This document shows positions 32,594 through 42,443 of a stretch of 64,000 bases of DNA, in pieces. The position numbers were made by a program, and so were the translations under genes. Under the pieces are notes generated by a model. It was not told where the DNA came from and did no database searches. It worked only from the letters and a program-made list of their open reading frames with translations. Source of the stretch: Hahellaceae bacterium (GTDB lineage Bacteria > Pseudomonadota > Gammaproteobacteria > Pseudomonadales > Oleiphilaceae); NCBI GenBank assembly GCA_016744695.1, contig JADGDV010000013.1, positions 25,223 through 89,222 on the forward strand, read 5' to 3'. Position 1 is the first letter of the stretch, and each line of letters opens with the position of its first letter.

Positions 32594-33199
32594 CTAGTGT
32601 AGACCTGAAATATAACTGGCCACCGCCTCAATCTCAGAATCACTCAACTTTGCAGCAATATCGCGCATCATACTTGCGTCGCCATCATTAGTACGCTCGC
32701 CAGAGCGAAACTTCTTGAGCTGAGTTGCTATATACATAGCCTGCTGCCCAGCAAGTGCCGGGAATGCAGCGGGCTCATTACCCATTCCGCTAGGACCATG
32801 ACACGCAGTACAGGCTGCTGCACCCGTCGCCATGTTGCCCGCTCGATACATGGACTGACCTTTTTCAACCAAATCAGCGTTAGCCTGACCTGTCGTTGTT
32901 TTCTTAGATGCAAAATAAGCAGCAATATCTTGAAAATCCTGATCATTTAAATTATCAAGCAGTCCTGTCATTTCAGGAACGAGTCGATCGCCCTTCTTAA
33001 TGTCATTCATCTGCTTAACAAGGTACTTCTCACCCTGGCCAGCCAGTTTTGGGAAAGTAGGCACCATGCTATTACCATCAGCACCATGACAAGCACCACA
33101 TGCAGCCGACTTCTGCTGCCCAGCCGCTGCGTCACCTTCTGCTTGAGCCATGCCAGAAAACCCTATGACTAAAACCAGACCTGCTAAAATATTTTTCAT
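32594..33199 (-). CDS. dihaem cytochrome c4
   Basis: This is a periplasmic electron carrier, 201 residues, with a signal peptide (about 1-20, ending AQA) and two c-type haem sites, CGACH (residues about 34-38) and CTACH (about 130-134). Distal methionines are likely in NSMVPTFPKLAGQ and in the MGNEPAAFPALAGQ half. The two-fold internal repeat is typical of cytochrome c4. It could feed a cbb3-type oxidase elsewhere. It is divergent from engB across 187 bases. Confidence 0.94.
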   Translation of the reverse strand: MKNILAGLVLVIGFSGMAQAEGDAAAGQQKSAACGACHGADGNSMVPTFPKLAGQGEKYLVKQMNDIKKGDRLVPEMTGLLDNLNDQDFQDIAAYFASKKTTTGQANADLVEKGQSMYRAGNMATGAAACTACHGPSGMGNEPAAFPALAGQQAMYIATQLKKFRSGERTNDGDASMMRDIAAKLSDSEIEAVASYISGLH

Positions 33200-33386
33200 G
33201 TCAGCCCTACTCTCTCTTGTTAGTTCTTAAAAAATCAATGCGACATTATACACTATGAGGCTTCTGTTTAAAGTATTGATAACATTTACAGTTAAAAATG
33301 ACATCTCACGCACACTATGCTCGAAGCAAACGGTAATTAACTATATAATCTGATGATTAATCACTCATCATATAAATGATACCCCC

Positions 33387-34007
33387 ATGACCGATAAGAA
33401 ACCGAAAGTCTCATATAATAGCGCCCGCTTCATGCTGAGCGCTCCTGATTTAGCTCGATGCCCTGCAGATACAGGCTATGAAATTGCCTTTGCAGGCCGC
33501 TCCAATGCTGGCAAGTCTTCAGCTATTAACACTATTACCGTCAATTCAAAGCTGGCTCGCACCAGTAAAACCCCAGGCCGAACACAACTCATTAACTTTT
33601 TCACGCTTAACGTCAAAGGCTGCAGACTGGTTGATTTACCAGGATACGGTTACGCCAAAGTATCTAAAGAAGTTAAAACGGAATGGCAGGAGAATATGGA
33701 TGAATACCTTCATGCAAGAAATAGCCTTAAAGGCTTAATGCTTGTAATGGATATTCGAAAGCCTTTGTCTGACTTTGATACGATGATGCTTGAATGGGCT
33801 GAAGCCAGCCAACTCCCTATCTCTATATTGCTCACCAAGGGCGATAAGCTCCGCCCTGGCGCAGCAAAAAACATGCTAGCAAAAGTGAAAACAGAGCTAA
33901 AAACCTTTGAATATCTAAGCTCTGTTATTCTATTTTCAAGTCTTAAAAAAGTAGGCGTTGAAAACGCCCGAAACCAGCTAGATCAATGGCTAATGCCATT
34001 AGAGTAA
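33387..34007 (+). CDS. engB: ribosome biogenesis GTPase EngB (YihA/YsxC)
   Basis: EngB is an essential TRAFAC GTPase required for assembly of the 50S subunit. The 206-residue protein has G1 [13 protein letters not shown]2 region [16 protein letters not shown]3 [12 protein letters not shown]4 LLTKGDKL and G5-like FSSLKKVG. Length is normal. The start ATG at 33387 follows an AT-rich leader that contains the palindrome TGATTAATCA (33354-33363). The gene converges with the TetR gene with 4 bases between stop codons. Confidence 0.95.
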   Translation: MTDKKPKVSYNSARFMLSAPDLARCPADTGYEIAFAGRSNAGKSSAINTITVNSKLARTSKTPGRTQLINFFTLNVKGCRLVDLPGYGYAKVSKEVKTEWQENMDEYLHARNSLKGLMLVMDIRKPLSDFDTMMLEWAEASQLPISILLTKGDKLRPGAAKNMLAKVKTELKTFEYLSSVILFSSLKKVGVENARNQLDQWLMPLE

Positions 34008-34011
34008 TGGC

Positions 34012-34674
34012 TTAAGCCTCCGAGAGGGGGCGGGGGCGGTATTTATCCTGCAGCACTCTAATTTCTTCAAGATAGTTATCGGTAAGGTAAGGCACAGTAA
34101 AAGAAAGCACTTGATAAATACCCTGCTTAAGCATGCTTTTATCAATTATTTCATCAGCCTCGCCTGCATGAGCTGTTTTGAGATAAGCCATCCAGTTAGT
34201 TACCGCCAACCATACGTTCAAAGCCATTGACTCCAAGTGTTCATCATCCAGCTCGACTAATACACCATCCAACCCTTTCTGCAAACCTTTCAAGATTTTC
34301 TTTATGGCATTTAAGCAACGAAAGGTAAAAGCTCGGTAATCTTTTCTTAATCTCTCATCGCTTCCCAGTAGAAACTCTAGATCACGATGAAAAAACCGAT
34401 AAGCCCACAAACCTTCAAAAACAGCTTCCAAATAACCCACTAAGTGATCTAGGGTCAGCGCCTGATCATCAGGAATATGCAAATAATGATCAACCAACAA
34501 CTCATACTGCACAAAAATCTCATAGATAATGTCGGATTTATTTCTAAAGTGATAATACAAATTACCTGGCGACATGTTTAACTCAGCCGCAATATGATTC
34601 GTGGTTATATTTCGCTCACCCTTCTCATTAAAAAGATCAAGACTTGCCAAAATTATTTTATCTTTTGTTTTCAT
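34012..34674 (-). CDS. TetR-family transcriptional regulator
   Basis: The N-terminal ~50 residues form a TetR helix-turn-helix (KIILASLDLFNEKGERNITTNHIAAELNMSPGNLYYHFRNKSDIIYEIF). The remaining ~165 residues are a helical ligand/dimer domain that I cannot assign to an effector. It is divergent from an aldehyde dehydrogenase, and the intervening 209 bases carry a near-perfect 20-bp palindrome. By the usual TetR logic it probably represses the dehydrogenase and/or itself, with an aldehyde, acid or acyl-CoA as possible inducer; that is inference. Confidence 0.9.
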   Translation of the reverse strand: MKTKDKIILASLDLFNEKGERNITTNHIAAELNMSPGNLYYHFRNKSDIIYEIFVQYELLVDHYLHIPDDQALTLDHLVGYLEAVFEGLWAYRFFHRDLEFLLGSDERLRKDYRAFTFRCLNAIKKILKGLQKGLDGVLVELDDEHLESMALNVWLAVTNWMAYLKTAHAGEADEIIDKSMLKQGIYQVLSFTVPYLTDNYLEEIRVLQDKYRPRPLSEA

Positions 34675-34789
34675 ATAAGGTTAACCAAAAATCCCTGAAT
34701 ATCTATTGTTTACAACGACACATTATAAAATGTCTTACCAAAAAGAATACATCTAAATTTTATTTCTCATAACAGGGCAATAAAAAGTG

Positions 34790-34818
34790 TTGACCAATTA
34801 GAGCATATACTCTAATCT
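34790..34818 (+). promoter_or_regulatory. candidate TetR operator overlapping the ALDH promoter
   Basis: ATTAGAGCATATACTCTAAT (34797-34816) is a 20-bp palindrome with 9 of 10 base pairs matched. It lies between TTGACC (34790-34795, -35-like) and TAATCT (34813-34818, weak -10) spaced by 17 bases, upstream of the aldehyde dehydrogenase. A repressor bound there would block RNA polymerase. The same site could also serve the divergent tetR promoter. Confidence 0.6.
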
Positions 34819-34883
34819 TAGAAATACAAACTGAAATTATTACCTACACCTAACACAGAAAACACGTTATTTGGAGATAAGCC

Positions 34884-36329
34884 ATGGTCACTAATGTTGT
34901 TCAGCTTACCGAGAGCAAAAAACACATTCAGCATATGAGTCGAGTATTCGATGATCAGAAAAGTGCTTATCGAAAAAATCCGATGCCGACCATAGAGCAA
35001 CGAATAGAAAACCTACAGACACTTAAAGATATCCTGCTAAAAAATCAAGACCGTTTTATTGCATCGATAAATTCAGACTTTAGCAGTCGCTCAGCCGATG
35101 AAACTTTATTAGCCGAAATAATGCCCGCTATACAAGGCATCAACTATGCGATAAAGAATCTTTCAAAATGGATGAAGCCATCTAAACGCCATGTGAGCTT
35201 ATTATTCCAGCCTGCCAGCAATAGAGTTGAATACCAACCTCTTGGTGTTGTGGGTGTTATCGTTCCTTGGAATTATCCATTATTTCTTGCAGTAGGACCT
35301 CTTACGGGAGCTTTAGCCGCAGGCAACCGCGTAATGATTAAGATGTCTGAGTACACACCAGAAACATCTCAGTTATTTAAAGATATTATCGAAGAATTTT
35401 TCCCTGAAAATTTAATCAGCGTAACAACCGGCGAAGCAGATGTAGCCATCGAGTTTGCTAAAAAGCCTTGGGGACATTTAATATTTACTGGATCTACAGC
35501 TGTTGGTCGCCATGTAATGCGTGCGGCAGCAGAGAATTTAACACCAGTAACACTAGAGCTAGGAGGTAAGTCACCAGCCATTATTTCAGCTGATGTACCA
35601 ATGAATGATGCAGCTGAACGTATTGTATTCGGTAAAGCCTTTAATGTTGGTCAAACTTGCGTAGCACCTGATTACGTTCTTTGCCCATCTGATCGCATTG
35701 AGCAATTTGTAGAATCATTCAAAACTAATTTTGCAACAATGTACCCATCTATTGCAGATAACAAAGACTTCAGCAGCATAATTGACGCGCGCCAAAAAGC
35801 ACGCCTAGAACACTATTTAGAGGATGCTAAGAATAAAGGGGCGACGGTTATTCAGATAAACCCTAAGAGCGAAAAGTTCCCTGAAGGCGTTCGCAAAATG
35901 CCTATACACTTAGTCTTGAATGCCAACGACACAATGCTGGTGATGCAAGAAGAGATTTTCGGTCCAATTTTACCCGTCGTGCCATACAGCCAACTTGATG
36001 AAGCAATAAACTACATCAACGACAGACCACACCCTCTGGCACTTTATTACTTTGGTTACGATAAAGATGCTCAGCAGCATGTATTAGAAAATACGCACTC
36101 TGGCGGCGTATGCATTAACGATACGCTTATGCACGTAGCCCAAGATGACATGCCCTTTGGTGGTGTAGGTACCTCTGGCATGGGACACTACCATGGAGAG
36201 GAGGGTTTCCGCACATTTTCTAACGCAAAAGGTGTGTTTGCTAAACAGAAAATTAACAGCGGCAAAGCAATACACCCACCACACGGCAGCTTACTTCACA
36301 AAGCAGTCTACTCCCTCTTTATTCGTTAA
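34884..36329 (+). CDS. coniferyl-aldehyde-dehydrogenase-type NAD(P)-dependent aldehyde dehydrogenase
   Basis: The 481-residue protein is an ALDH-fold enzyme oxidising an aldehyde to the acid. Motifs: EYQPLGVVGVIVPWNYPLFLAVGPL (oxyanion Asn), FTGSTAVGR (cofactor), the general base Glu at about 225 in LELGGKSP, and the nucleophile Cys at about 259 in NVGQTCVAPDY. The short C-terminus and early sequence resemble coniferyl aldehyde dehydrogenases (CalB), but the true substrate may be another aromatic or fatty aldehyde. GGAG lies 8 bases before the ATG. It is controlled, I infer, by the divergent TetR. Confidence 0.88.
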   Translation: MVTNVVQLTESKKHIQHMSRVFDDQKSAYRKNPMPTIEQRIENLQTLKDILLKNQDRFIASINSDFSSRSADETLLAEIMPAIQGINYAIKNLSKWMKPSKRHVSLLFQPASNRVEYQPLGVVGVIVPWNYPLFLAVGPLTGALAAGNRVMIKMSEYTPETSQLFKDIIEEFFPENLISVTTGEADVAIEFAKKPWGHLIFTGSTAVGRHVMRAAAENLTPVTLELGGKSPAIISADVPMNDAAERIVFGKAFNVGQTCVAPDYVLCPSDRIEQFVESFKTNFATMYPSIADNKDFSSIIDARQKARLEHYLEDAKNKGATVIQINPKSEKFPEGVRKMPIHLVLNANDTMLVMQEEIFGPILPVVPYSQLDEAINYINDRPHPLALYYFGYDKDAQQHVLENTHSGGVCINDTLMHVAQDDMPFGGVGTSGMGHYHGEEGFRTFSNAKGVFAKQKINSGKAIHPPHGSLLHKAVYSLFIR

Positions 36330-36343
36330 TAATCGTCAAATTA

Positions 36344-36385
36344 AGAGCCCCTTCCATTTTGGATTTGTACTGGGGCTCTAATTTG
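36344..36385 (+). terminator. hairpin after the aldehyde dehydrogenase
   Basis: AGAGCCCC (36344-36351) and GGGGCTCT (36372-36379) pair perfectly around a 20-base loop, followed by AATTTGGTT. It is a probable terminator between the aldehyde dehydrogenase and coaD, with only a weak T-tract. Confidence 0.65.
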
Positions 36386-36426
36386 GTTAATATTCCGCCC
36401 AAAATCTAGATTCACCTTTGGGCTGA

Positions 36427-37193
<767 letters not shown>

Positions 37194-37237
37194 ACAGTCT
37201 CCCCTCCAAAAAAGAGTGAGATCAGCCAGGGATTGGA

Positions 37238-38920
37238 ATGATGAAAGCTAGATTATTACCACTTACCACACTACTGCTAGCTCTATTCTTAGTGACGGGG
37301 TGCGCGAGCACTCCGCCAATCACATCTACAGCAGCCATTGCAACCGCTCACCCTCTTGCTACACAAGCAGGGTTCCGAGCACTAGACCAAGGAGGGAATG
37401 CCTTTGATGCGGCCGTTGCTGCAGCTTCCGTATTATCTGTCGTTGAGCCCTATAGTGCAGGCCTTGGTGGTGGAGGGTTCTGGTTACTTCAAGACAAAAA
37501 CGGAAAATCAGTCGTTATTGATGCCCGAGAAAAAGCACCAGAACACGCTCACAGAAATATGTACATCAACAAAAGCGGCGAACTGCTTCCAGATCACCCC
37601 TCAATCAATGGGCCAATGGCTGCGGCTATCCCGGGTCAAGCTGCGGCTTTTGCTCACATATCAAAACATTACGGAATCCGCCCTTTAGCAGCAAACCTTT
37701 CCGACGCCGTTCGGTTCGCAAATGAAGGTTTTCGGGTCGACAAAAAATACCAAATACAAGCAGGCTACCGCTTGGAAGCCCTCAAACAACACCCCTACTC
37801 TAAAAAAATATTTTTAGAAAATGGAGAGGTACCGTCTAAGAATTTTATCGTTAAGCAACCCAAGTTAGCAGGCACTCTTCGTTTACTTGGCAGGAAAGGA
37901 CACGAGGGGTTTTACACAGGGTTATTTGCTGAAAATCTTGTAGCCGATATCAATGCGAGTGGCGGCTTGTGGACACTTGAAGACCTTAATGAGTACCAAG
38001 TTATTGAACGCCCCCCGATAGTTTTTAAATATAAAGGCAGCACCATTATAAGCCCACCGCCACCATCATCTGGAGGGGTTGCTCTACAGCAAATGCTTAA
38101 TATTTTTGAGCGGTTTGACACCAGTGAAATAAGTAAGGTTAAAAGAACTCATCTTATTACAGAGATTATGCGCCGAGCATACCGAGACAGAGCAGAATGG
38201 CTAGGGGATACAGATTTTGTTGAGGTTCCTTTTAAGCAACTGACCTCTAACCCCTACCTAAACTACCTAGCAAGTACAATTGACCTAACAAAGGCTACGC
38301 CAAGCAATCAGTTATCACCCGCTGGATACGGAGACGAAGGCACACATACAACTCATTTATCAATAGTCGACAAGTGGGGAAATAAAGTCTCCGCCACACT
38401 CAGTATCAACCTCCCCTTTGGATCAGCATTTACGTCTTCATCTACTGGCGTACTACTTAATAACGAGATGGATGATTTCTCAATTAAGCCAGGCACACCA
38501 AATGCCTACGGTCTAGTAGGAAATGACCAGAATGCCATTGCCCCAAAGAAGCGTCCATTATCCAGCATGACCCCAATAATTATAGAATCTCCTGAATCTT
38601 CGGCTATTATTGGCACCCCCGGCGGTAGTCGAATTATTACGATGGTTTTACTGGGAGTACTAGATTACATGGATCAAAAAACCGCCGACGAATGGGTGAA
38701 CACCCCTCGATTTCATCATCAGTACCTCCCTGACGTCATTCAACATGAACCTGATACGTTTACCAAAAATGAAGTACGATCCTTAAAAGGAATGGGGCAT
38801 ACGCTCAAAGAGGTTATGCATGAATACGGCAATATGCAGGTAATTCACATCAATAAATTAACAGGCGCCATTGAAGCGGCATCAGATCCTAGAGGGAAAG
38901 GTCAAGCCATTGTTCGCTAG
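37238..38920 (+). CDS. ggt: gamma-glutamyltransferase, predicted lipoprotein
   Basis: GGT hydrolyses or transfers gamma-glutamyl groups, for example from glutathione, in the periplasm or at the cell surface. The 560-residue precursor has a lipoprotein signal ending LVTGCAS. The large subunit contains GGNAFDAAVAAASVLSVVEPYSAGLGGGGFWL. Autocleavage should occur before the conserved Thr at about residue 371 in THTTHLSIVD, followed by NLPFGSAF and LSSMTPIII, and GTPGGSRII in the small subunit. The lipobox suggests outer-membrane anchoring (residue +2 is Ala). Confidence 0.93.
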   Translation: MMKARLLPLTTLLLALFLVTGCASTPPITSTAAIATAHPLATQAGFRALDQGGNAFDAAVAAASVLSVVEPYSAGLGGGGFWLLQDKNGKSVVIDAREKAPEHAHRNMYINKSGELLPDHPSINGPMAAAIPGQAAAFAHISKHYGIRPLAANLSDAVRFANEGFRVDKKYQIQAGYRLEALKQHPYSKKIFLENGEVPSKNFIVKQPKLAGTLRLLGRKGHEGFYTGLFAENLVADINASGGLWTLEDLNEYQVIERPPIVFKYKGSTIISPPPPSSGGVALQQMLNIFERFDTSEISKVKRTHLITEIMRRAYRDRAEWLGDTDFVEVPFKQLTSNPYLNYLASTIDLTKATPSNQLSPAGYGDEGTHTTHLSIVDKWGNKVSATLSINLPFGSAFTSSSTGVLLNNEMDDFSIKPGTPNAYGLVGNDQNAIAPKKRPLSSMTPIIIESPESSAIIGTPGGSRIITMVLLGVLDYMDQKTADEWVNTPRFHHQYLPDVIQHEPDTFTKNEVRSLKGMGHTLKEVMHEYGNMQVIHINKLTGAIEAASDPRGKGQAIVR

Positions 38921-39063
38921 GCACTATAATATTTAACATTAGAGCAACTTCATTACAAAAGACAAAAACTAACCCTTCTATCCCATTATTTTTACAAGTC
39001 TTTATTTTTGTCTACACTATAACTAATAATCAATCATAATTATCTTTTGGGGAGCAAATACAA

Positions 39064-39618
39064 ATGGCAGATGCAGATAGAGATGAATCTGATGAGCATG
39101 ATGATTTATCAGAAGAGCAGCGTATTTCTCTATTGGAAAAAAGCGTCACCACGAATAAGGTAGTCCTCCTTATTTTAGCGCTCATCCTGATTGTAGGGAT
39201 ATCGGTTACACTGACGGTGATGATTATTTCTGGGATGAGTGACGAAGAGTCTCTGGTTGGACAAGAGGCGTTTGTGCAAGTTCAACAAGAAATAACATTA
39301 CTAAACCAACAAATTGCAGAACAGAAAAATACTATTACCAAGCTCGAGCAAGAATACACAGGCTTAAAAGGCCTACTTGAAAATAGCAGCGCACCTACAT
39401 TTCAAAAGGTTTTATTGCAGCAAGAAAAAAGCTACCAAGATTTCATTAAATCAATGCAATCTGGTATGTATGACCTAGCTCATATGGTGCCTGGATCACG
39501 TACCTGGCTTGAGTTATATAATGAGCAAATGAATAAAGCAGTGCAATTAAGCCAAAAAAGAGAACGAGAACTTAAACGCCTTCAAACGGGAGAAGTACTT
39601 ATCGAGCCTGACTTTTAA
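39064..39618 (+). CDS. unknown bitopic membrane protein with coiled coil
   Basis: I do not recognise this 184-residue protein. It has a very acidic N-terminus (about 1-25, rich in Asp/Glu), one transmembrane segment (about 35-58, VVLLILALILIVGISVTLTVMII), then a long predicted coiled coil (about 68-105 with QQEITLLNQQIAEQKNTITKLEQEY) and a charged tail. The topology suggests a cytoplasmic acidic tail and periplasmic coiled coil. It has its own leader with TTGGGGAG before the start. An 8-base hairpin encloses its stop codon. It converges with the DUF945 gene. Confidence 0.7.
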   Translation: MADADRDESDEHDDLSEEQRISLLEKSVTTNKVVLLILALILIVGISVTLTVMIISGMSDEESLVGQEAFVQVQQEITLLNQQIAEQKNTITKLEQEYTGLKGLLENSSAPTFQKVLLQQEKSYQDFIKSMQSGMYDLAHMVPGSRTWLELYNEQMNKAVQLSQKRERELKRLQTGEVLIEPDF

Positions 39619-39628
39619 CATCAGGCTC
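39604..39628. terminator. hairpin with the stop codon of the preceding gene in its loop
   Basis: GAGCCTGA (39604-39611) and TCAGGCTC (39621-39628) form a perfect 8-base stem around a 9-base loop that contains the TAA of the unknown membrane-protein gene. No T-tract follows on either strand, so terminator activity is uncertain. Confidence 0.5.
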
Positions 39629-39648
39629 AATGAGTCAACGCTTTGTCA

Positions 39649-40944
39649 TCACATTAGTGGAGGTAACGGAATTTCCATTCCATTCACGTTAATGATCATA
39701 TTCTCAAGCGTGGCTTCTGTTTTATAGACGCCACCTTCTTTCACGATGAATTTCTGCGCTATAAGAGCATCTAATTGATTCTGCATCTCAGGTGTTCCGC
39801 CCTCGACTAGCAAGGCAGGAATCGAAAGTGTCAAATTGCCCTTAGTTGTTTGCAGTAACACCCCTGGTCCTGCGTCAGTTGCAACATCAGACTCTGGCTG
39901 CTCTAAGTGAAGCTGGCCATTAACATCTCCTTTTGGCGTGTTCACAAACAACTCAGAAATATCTATTTTAAGCCCTTTGTTCAATAAATTCGTCACATCT
40001 TGCCCAATGCGAGCAAACTGTTCCATTTGCGCCATAGCTTGCTGCTGAGGATCGCTTATCTGCGCGGTCTCCTCCAGCTTATCAAGGGTTTCCATTAACG
40101 CATCAAATTCTTCTACGGCTAAATCACGTAAGCTGAAAGTCAATTTTTGATTTTTAAACTCATCGTCATTAAGCTTAACGCTATCAAAAGCCATATTAAA
40201 ACTTGAGTTAATACGACCCGCTGATGCCTCTTCTGTTAGAGAGCTAAATTTCAATGATTTAAGGTCAAATTTCTGCCCATTCTCAGCGCCACTAATAGAG
40301 CCCAGTGTCATAGACATATCACTGGTCCATAAATAATCAGTCAACTGACTACCCGTTTGCACCATAGACAGCTTGCCAATATTTAAAACATCACCACCTT
40401 CGCCCTTTACACTCATACCTGGCCAGCTTATGTTAGCCTTAACCTTCTTATGGTTTGACGGCACATCAACTGTCATTTGAAAAACCGCAATAGATGCAGT
40501 TTCGCCACTATCTTCTTTGGTAAAGTTAACTTCTGGGGTGCTTGCAACAATAGAGGCGTCACCCAAAAGGTTCACCTTAGTTACAATTTCAACAGGAGGT
40601 TTATCACCCAAAAACTCTTTAAACTCAGCTTTTGTAGCCTCGTCCAAAACCACGTGCGTAATTGCACTAACTGAATAAATACCATGTGACATATGGGTAT
40701 TTAGCTTTACTTCCTGAGGCAGTTCTTCATCAAGTTCAGTTCCGTCGATTTTTATGATCGTAACGACATCCGCACCTAAATAACCCTTTTCGTAACTCTC
40801 AGAAACAGCAGTAATGCCTGTCTGCATATTCAAAGATTCAATAGCCTGATAATATTGAGTCTCTGCTTCGGTGCCACTTAGATACGGCCCTCCAAGAGCA
40901 ACAACACCTAAGCCAACCAAACCTACACCTACCCATTTATTCAT
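39649..40944 (-). CDS. DUF945 (YdgA-like) family protein
   Basis: The 431-residue protein begins with a hydrophobic anchor (WVGVGLVGLGVVALGGPYLSGTEAE), then the YdgA-type region YYQAIESLNMQTGITAVSESYEKGYLGADV. It continues with long beta-rich repeats of the kind seen in AsmA/DUF945 proteins and ends with MIINVNGMEIPLPPLM. It is predicted to be periplasmic and anchored in the inner membrane. The function of DUF945 is unknown. It is the last gene of a possible hemB-ppk1-permease-small protein-DUF945 run on the minus strand with gaps of 24-40 bases. Confidence 0.78.
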   Translation of the reverse strand: MNKWVGVGLVGLGVVALGGPYLSGTEAETQYYQAIESLNMQTGITAVSESYEKGYLGADVVTIIKIDGTELDEELPQEVKLNTHMSHGIYSVSAITHVVLDEATKAEFKEFLGDKPPVEIVTKVNLLGDASIVASTPEVNFTKEDSGETASIAVFQMTVDVPSNHKKVKANISWPGMSVKGEGGDVLNIGKLSMVQTGSQLTDYLWTSDMSMTLGSISGAENGQKFDLKSLKFSSLTEEASAGRINSSFNMAFDSVKLNDDEFKNQKLTFSLRDLAVEEFDALMETLDKLEETAQISDPQQQAMAQMEQFARIGQDVTNLLNKGLKIDISELFVNTPKGDVNGQLHLEQPESDVATDAGPGVLLQTTKGNLTLSIPALLVEGGTPEMQNQLDALIAQKFIVKEGGVYKTEATLENMIINVNGMEIPLPPLM

Positions 40945-40981
40945 TTACATCTCCGTCTTCATATTTTTATTTAAACCGCTA

Positions 40982-41320
40982 TTATTGTTTATTGCATGTC
41001 ACGTCTATATTTAGCCTAACAATAGATCTGTTCATATTTGCAGAAATCATCTTTTTGACCCCAGGATTAATCTTCTCCCTTCTGGTAGTAGGCAATTCTG
41101 GGCCATTTTTAAACACAACCTGGCACTCAACCACCTCCTGCTCTTTATTTTCAATAAAGACCATTCCACGAAGACCAACAAGACTGCTTTCAACTAAAAT
41201 ATCGAGTTTATTAAGCTCCTCATTAACAAACACAGGGGTGGCCGAAACAGGAAAAGAAGCCCCGATAACCAAGAGTGAGGCAACAAACAAACGAGCCAAA
41301 AACCTTTTTATAATATACAT
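40982..41320 (-). CDS. small secreted protein of unknown function
   Basis: The 112-residue product has a signal peptide (about 1-28, ending PVSA) and an ~84-residue mature domain with two cysteines (VECQVVF and VTCNKQ at the C-terminus) that may form a disulfide. The KNGPELPTTRREKINPG stretch resembles short periplasmic proteins of pseudomonads that databases often mislabel as a kinase; I do not accept any kinase function. An AGGA precedes the start. It lies between the permease and the DUF945 gene. Confidence 0.72.
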   Translation of the reverse strand: MYIIKRFLARLFVASLLVIGASFPVSATPVFVNEELNKLDILVESSLVGLRGMVFIENKEQEVVECQVVFKNGPELPTTRREKINPGVKKMISANMNRSIVRLNIDVTCNKQ

Positions 41321-41354
41321 AATTTATCCTACTTTATATTTTTTAGGTGACTCT

Positions 41355-42389
41355 TTAGTCTTTAATATCTGGCCCCATAATAATCGCAATCCATTTAGTA
41401 TCATCACTACTTTCAAAAGCCATTTTTAATAACATGGTCAAGGGTACAGACAATAACATACCTACCGGACCCATAACCCAGCCCCAAAATACCAGGGACA
41501 AGAACACAATCAGCGTCGAAAGCCCAAGTCCCTTCCCCATATACCTAGGCTCTATAACATTTCCCATTATAATATTAGCTAGCAAATAACCTAAACCAAC
41601 AAACAGCGATGACAAAGGCCCTAATTGAATGAGCGCCAATAACATCGCAGGCACCGCGGCAATAATAGAGCCAATATTCGGCACAAAGTTAAAAAGGAAA
41701 GCAACCAATCCCCACAGCAAAGCATAATCAACGCCTATAGCTAGCAGCCAGCAATAAATGAGCGACCCTGTCATTAAGCTAATCACGGTCTTAATCGTCA
41801 TATAGCGTTTCACATTATCTAGAAACTGTGAGATATGCGCCATATGCAAGCTATCTTCACCAAACGCATGTTTTAACTTATGAGGAAGGCTCGAACCTTC
41901 AAATAACATAAAGATAACCGTAAGAATAATCATAAAAGAGTTAGAAAGTACCCCCCCTAAGCCTCCTAGCGTACTTGCGGCTACTTTCAGGATCACTCCT
42001 GGGTCAAAGTGCTGTTTAAGAACATCTGCAGGTACATCAACCCCCCACCCGTTCAGCGTGTTGATAAAATCATGAAATATAACCTGTAAACGCTCTTGAT
42101 AAAGCGGAATATCTTTTGAGAAGTCGGAAACAGAAGAGGCAATAATCGTAATAAACACAACTTGCACGCCTGTTATGCCCACAACAACAATCAAAAGCGA
42201 AAGCCAATCAGGCACACCTTTACGTAGCAGAAGCATAAAGGGTGGAGCACAGATAATTGCAAAAAAACCCGATAGTAAAAATGTAACCATCAAAGATTCC
42301 GCAGACTTAACGCCTGCTACAACCACAATAAATGCAGCGAATATGATAAGTAAACGCCCTGCACTAGAGAACCCAGAATGCCCCTGCAT
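41355..42389 (-). CDS. AI-2E family transporter (PerM/YdiK-like permease)
   Basis: This integral membrane protein of the AI-2E exporter superfamily has about seven to eight hydrophobic segments. Signatures are LLRKGVPDWLSLL, the hydrophobic block PNIGSIIAAVPAMLLALIQLGP, and NVIEPRYMGKGLGLSTLIVFLSLVFWGWVMGPVGMLLSVPLT. The ORF track starts at a TTG (42404); the ATG at 42389 has GTGGAA upstream and gives 344 residues. The transported substrate is unknown: family members move AI-2, sodium/proton or polyamines. It follows ppk1 after about 55 bases. Confidence 0.88.
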   Translation of the reverse strand: MQGHSGFSSAGRLLIIFAAFIVVVAGVKSAESLMVTFLLSGFFAIICAPPFMLLLRKGVPDWLSLLIVVVGITGVQVVFITIIASSVSDFSKDIPLYQERLQVIFHDFINTLNGWGVDVPADVLKQHFDPGVILKVAASTLGGLGGVLSNSFMIILTVIFMLFEGSSLPHKLKHAFGEDSLHMAHISQFLDNVKRYMTIKTVISLMTGSLIYCWLLAIGVDYALLWGLVAFLFNFVPNIGSIIAAVPAMLLALIQLGPLSSLFVGLGYLLANIIMGNVIEPRYMGKGLGLSTLIVFLSLVFWGWVMGPVGMLLSVPLTMLLKMAFESSDDTKWIAIIMGPDIKD

Positions 42390-42443
42390 ATTAATTCCAC
42401 TCAATTCTGTGAGCTTGACGCCCAGTTAACATAACAATAAAAC

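Noticed and set aside
33985-34018. Stem AATGGC-TAAT-GCCATT and palindrome GGCTTAAGCC at the engB/tetR stop codons as a terminator
   Set aside because: Both are short and lack a T-tract; the sequences are largely within the coding ends of engB and the TetR gene.
40982-41320. Label 3-phosphoglycerate kinase for the small secreted protein
   Set aside because: The protein is 112 residues with a signal peptide and has none of the phosphoglycerate kinase motifs; similar database labels are probably wrong.
40992-41429. 145-residue plus-strand ORF opposite the small secreted protein
   Set aside because: It overlaps the reverse of two better supported genes; the minus-strand protein has a signal peptide and ribosome-binding site, this one does not.
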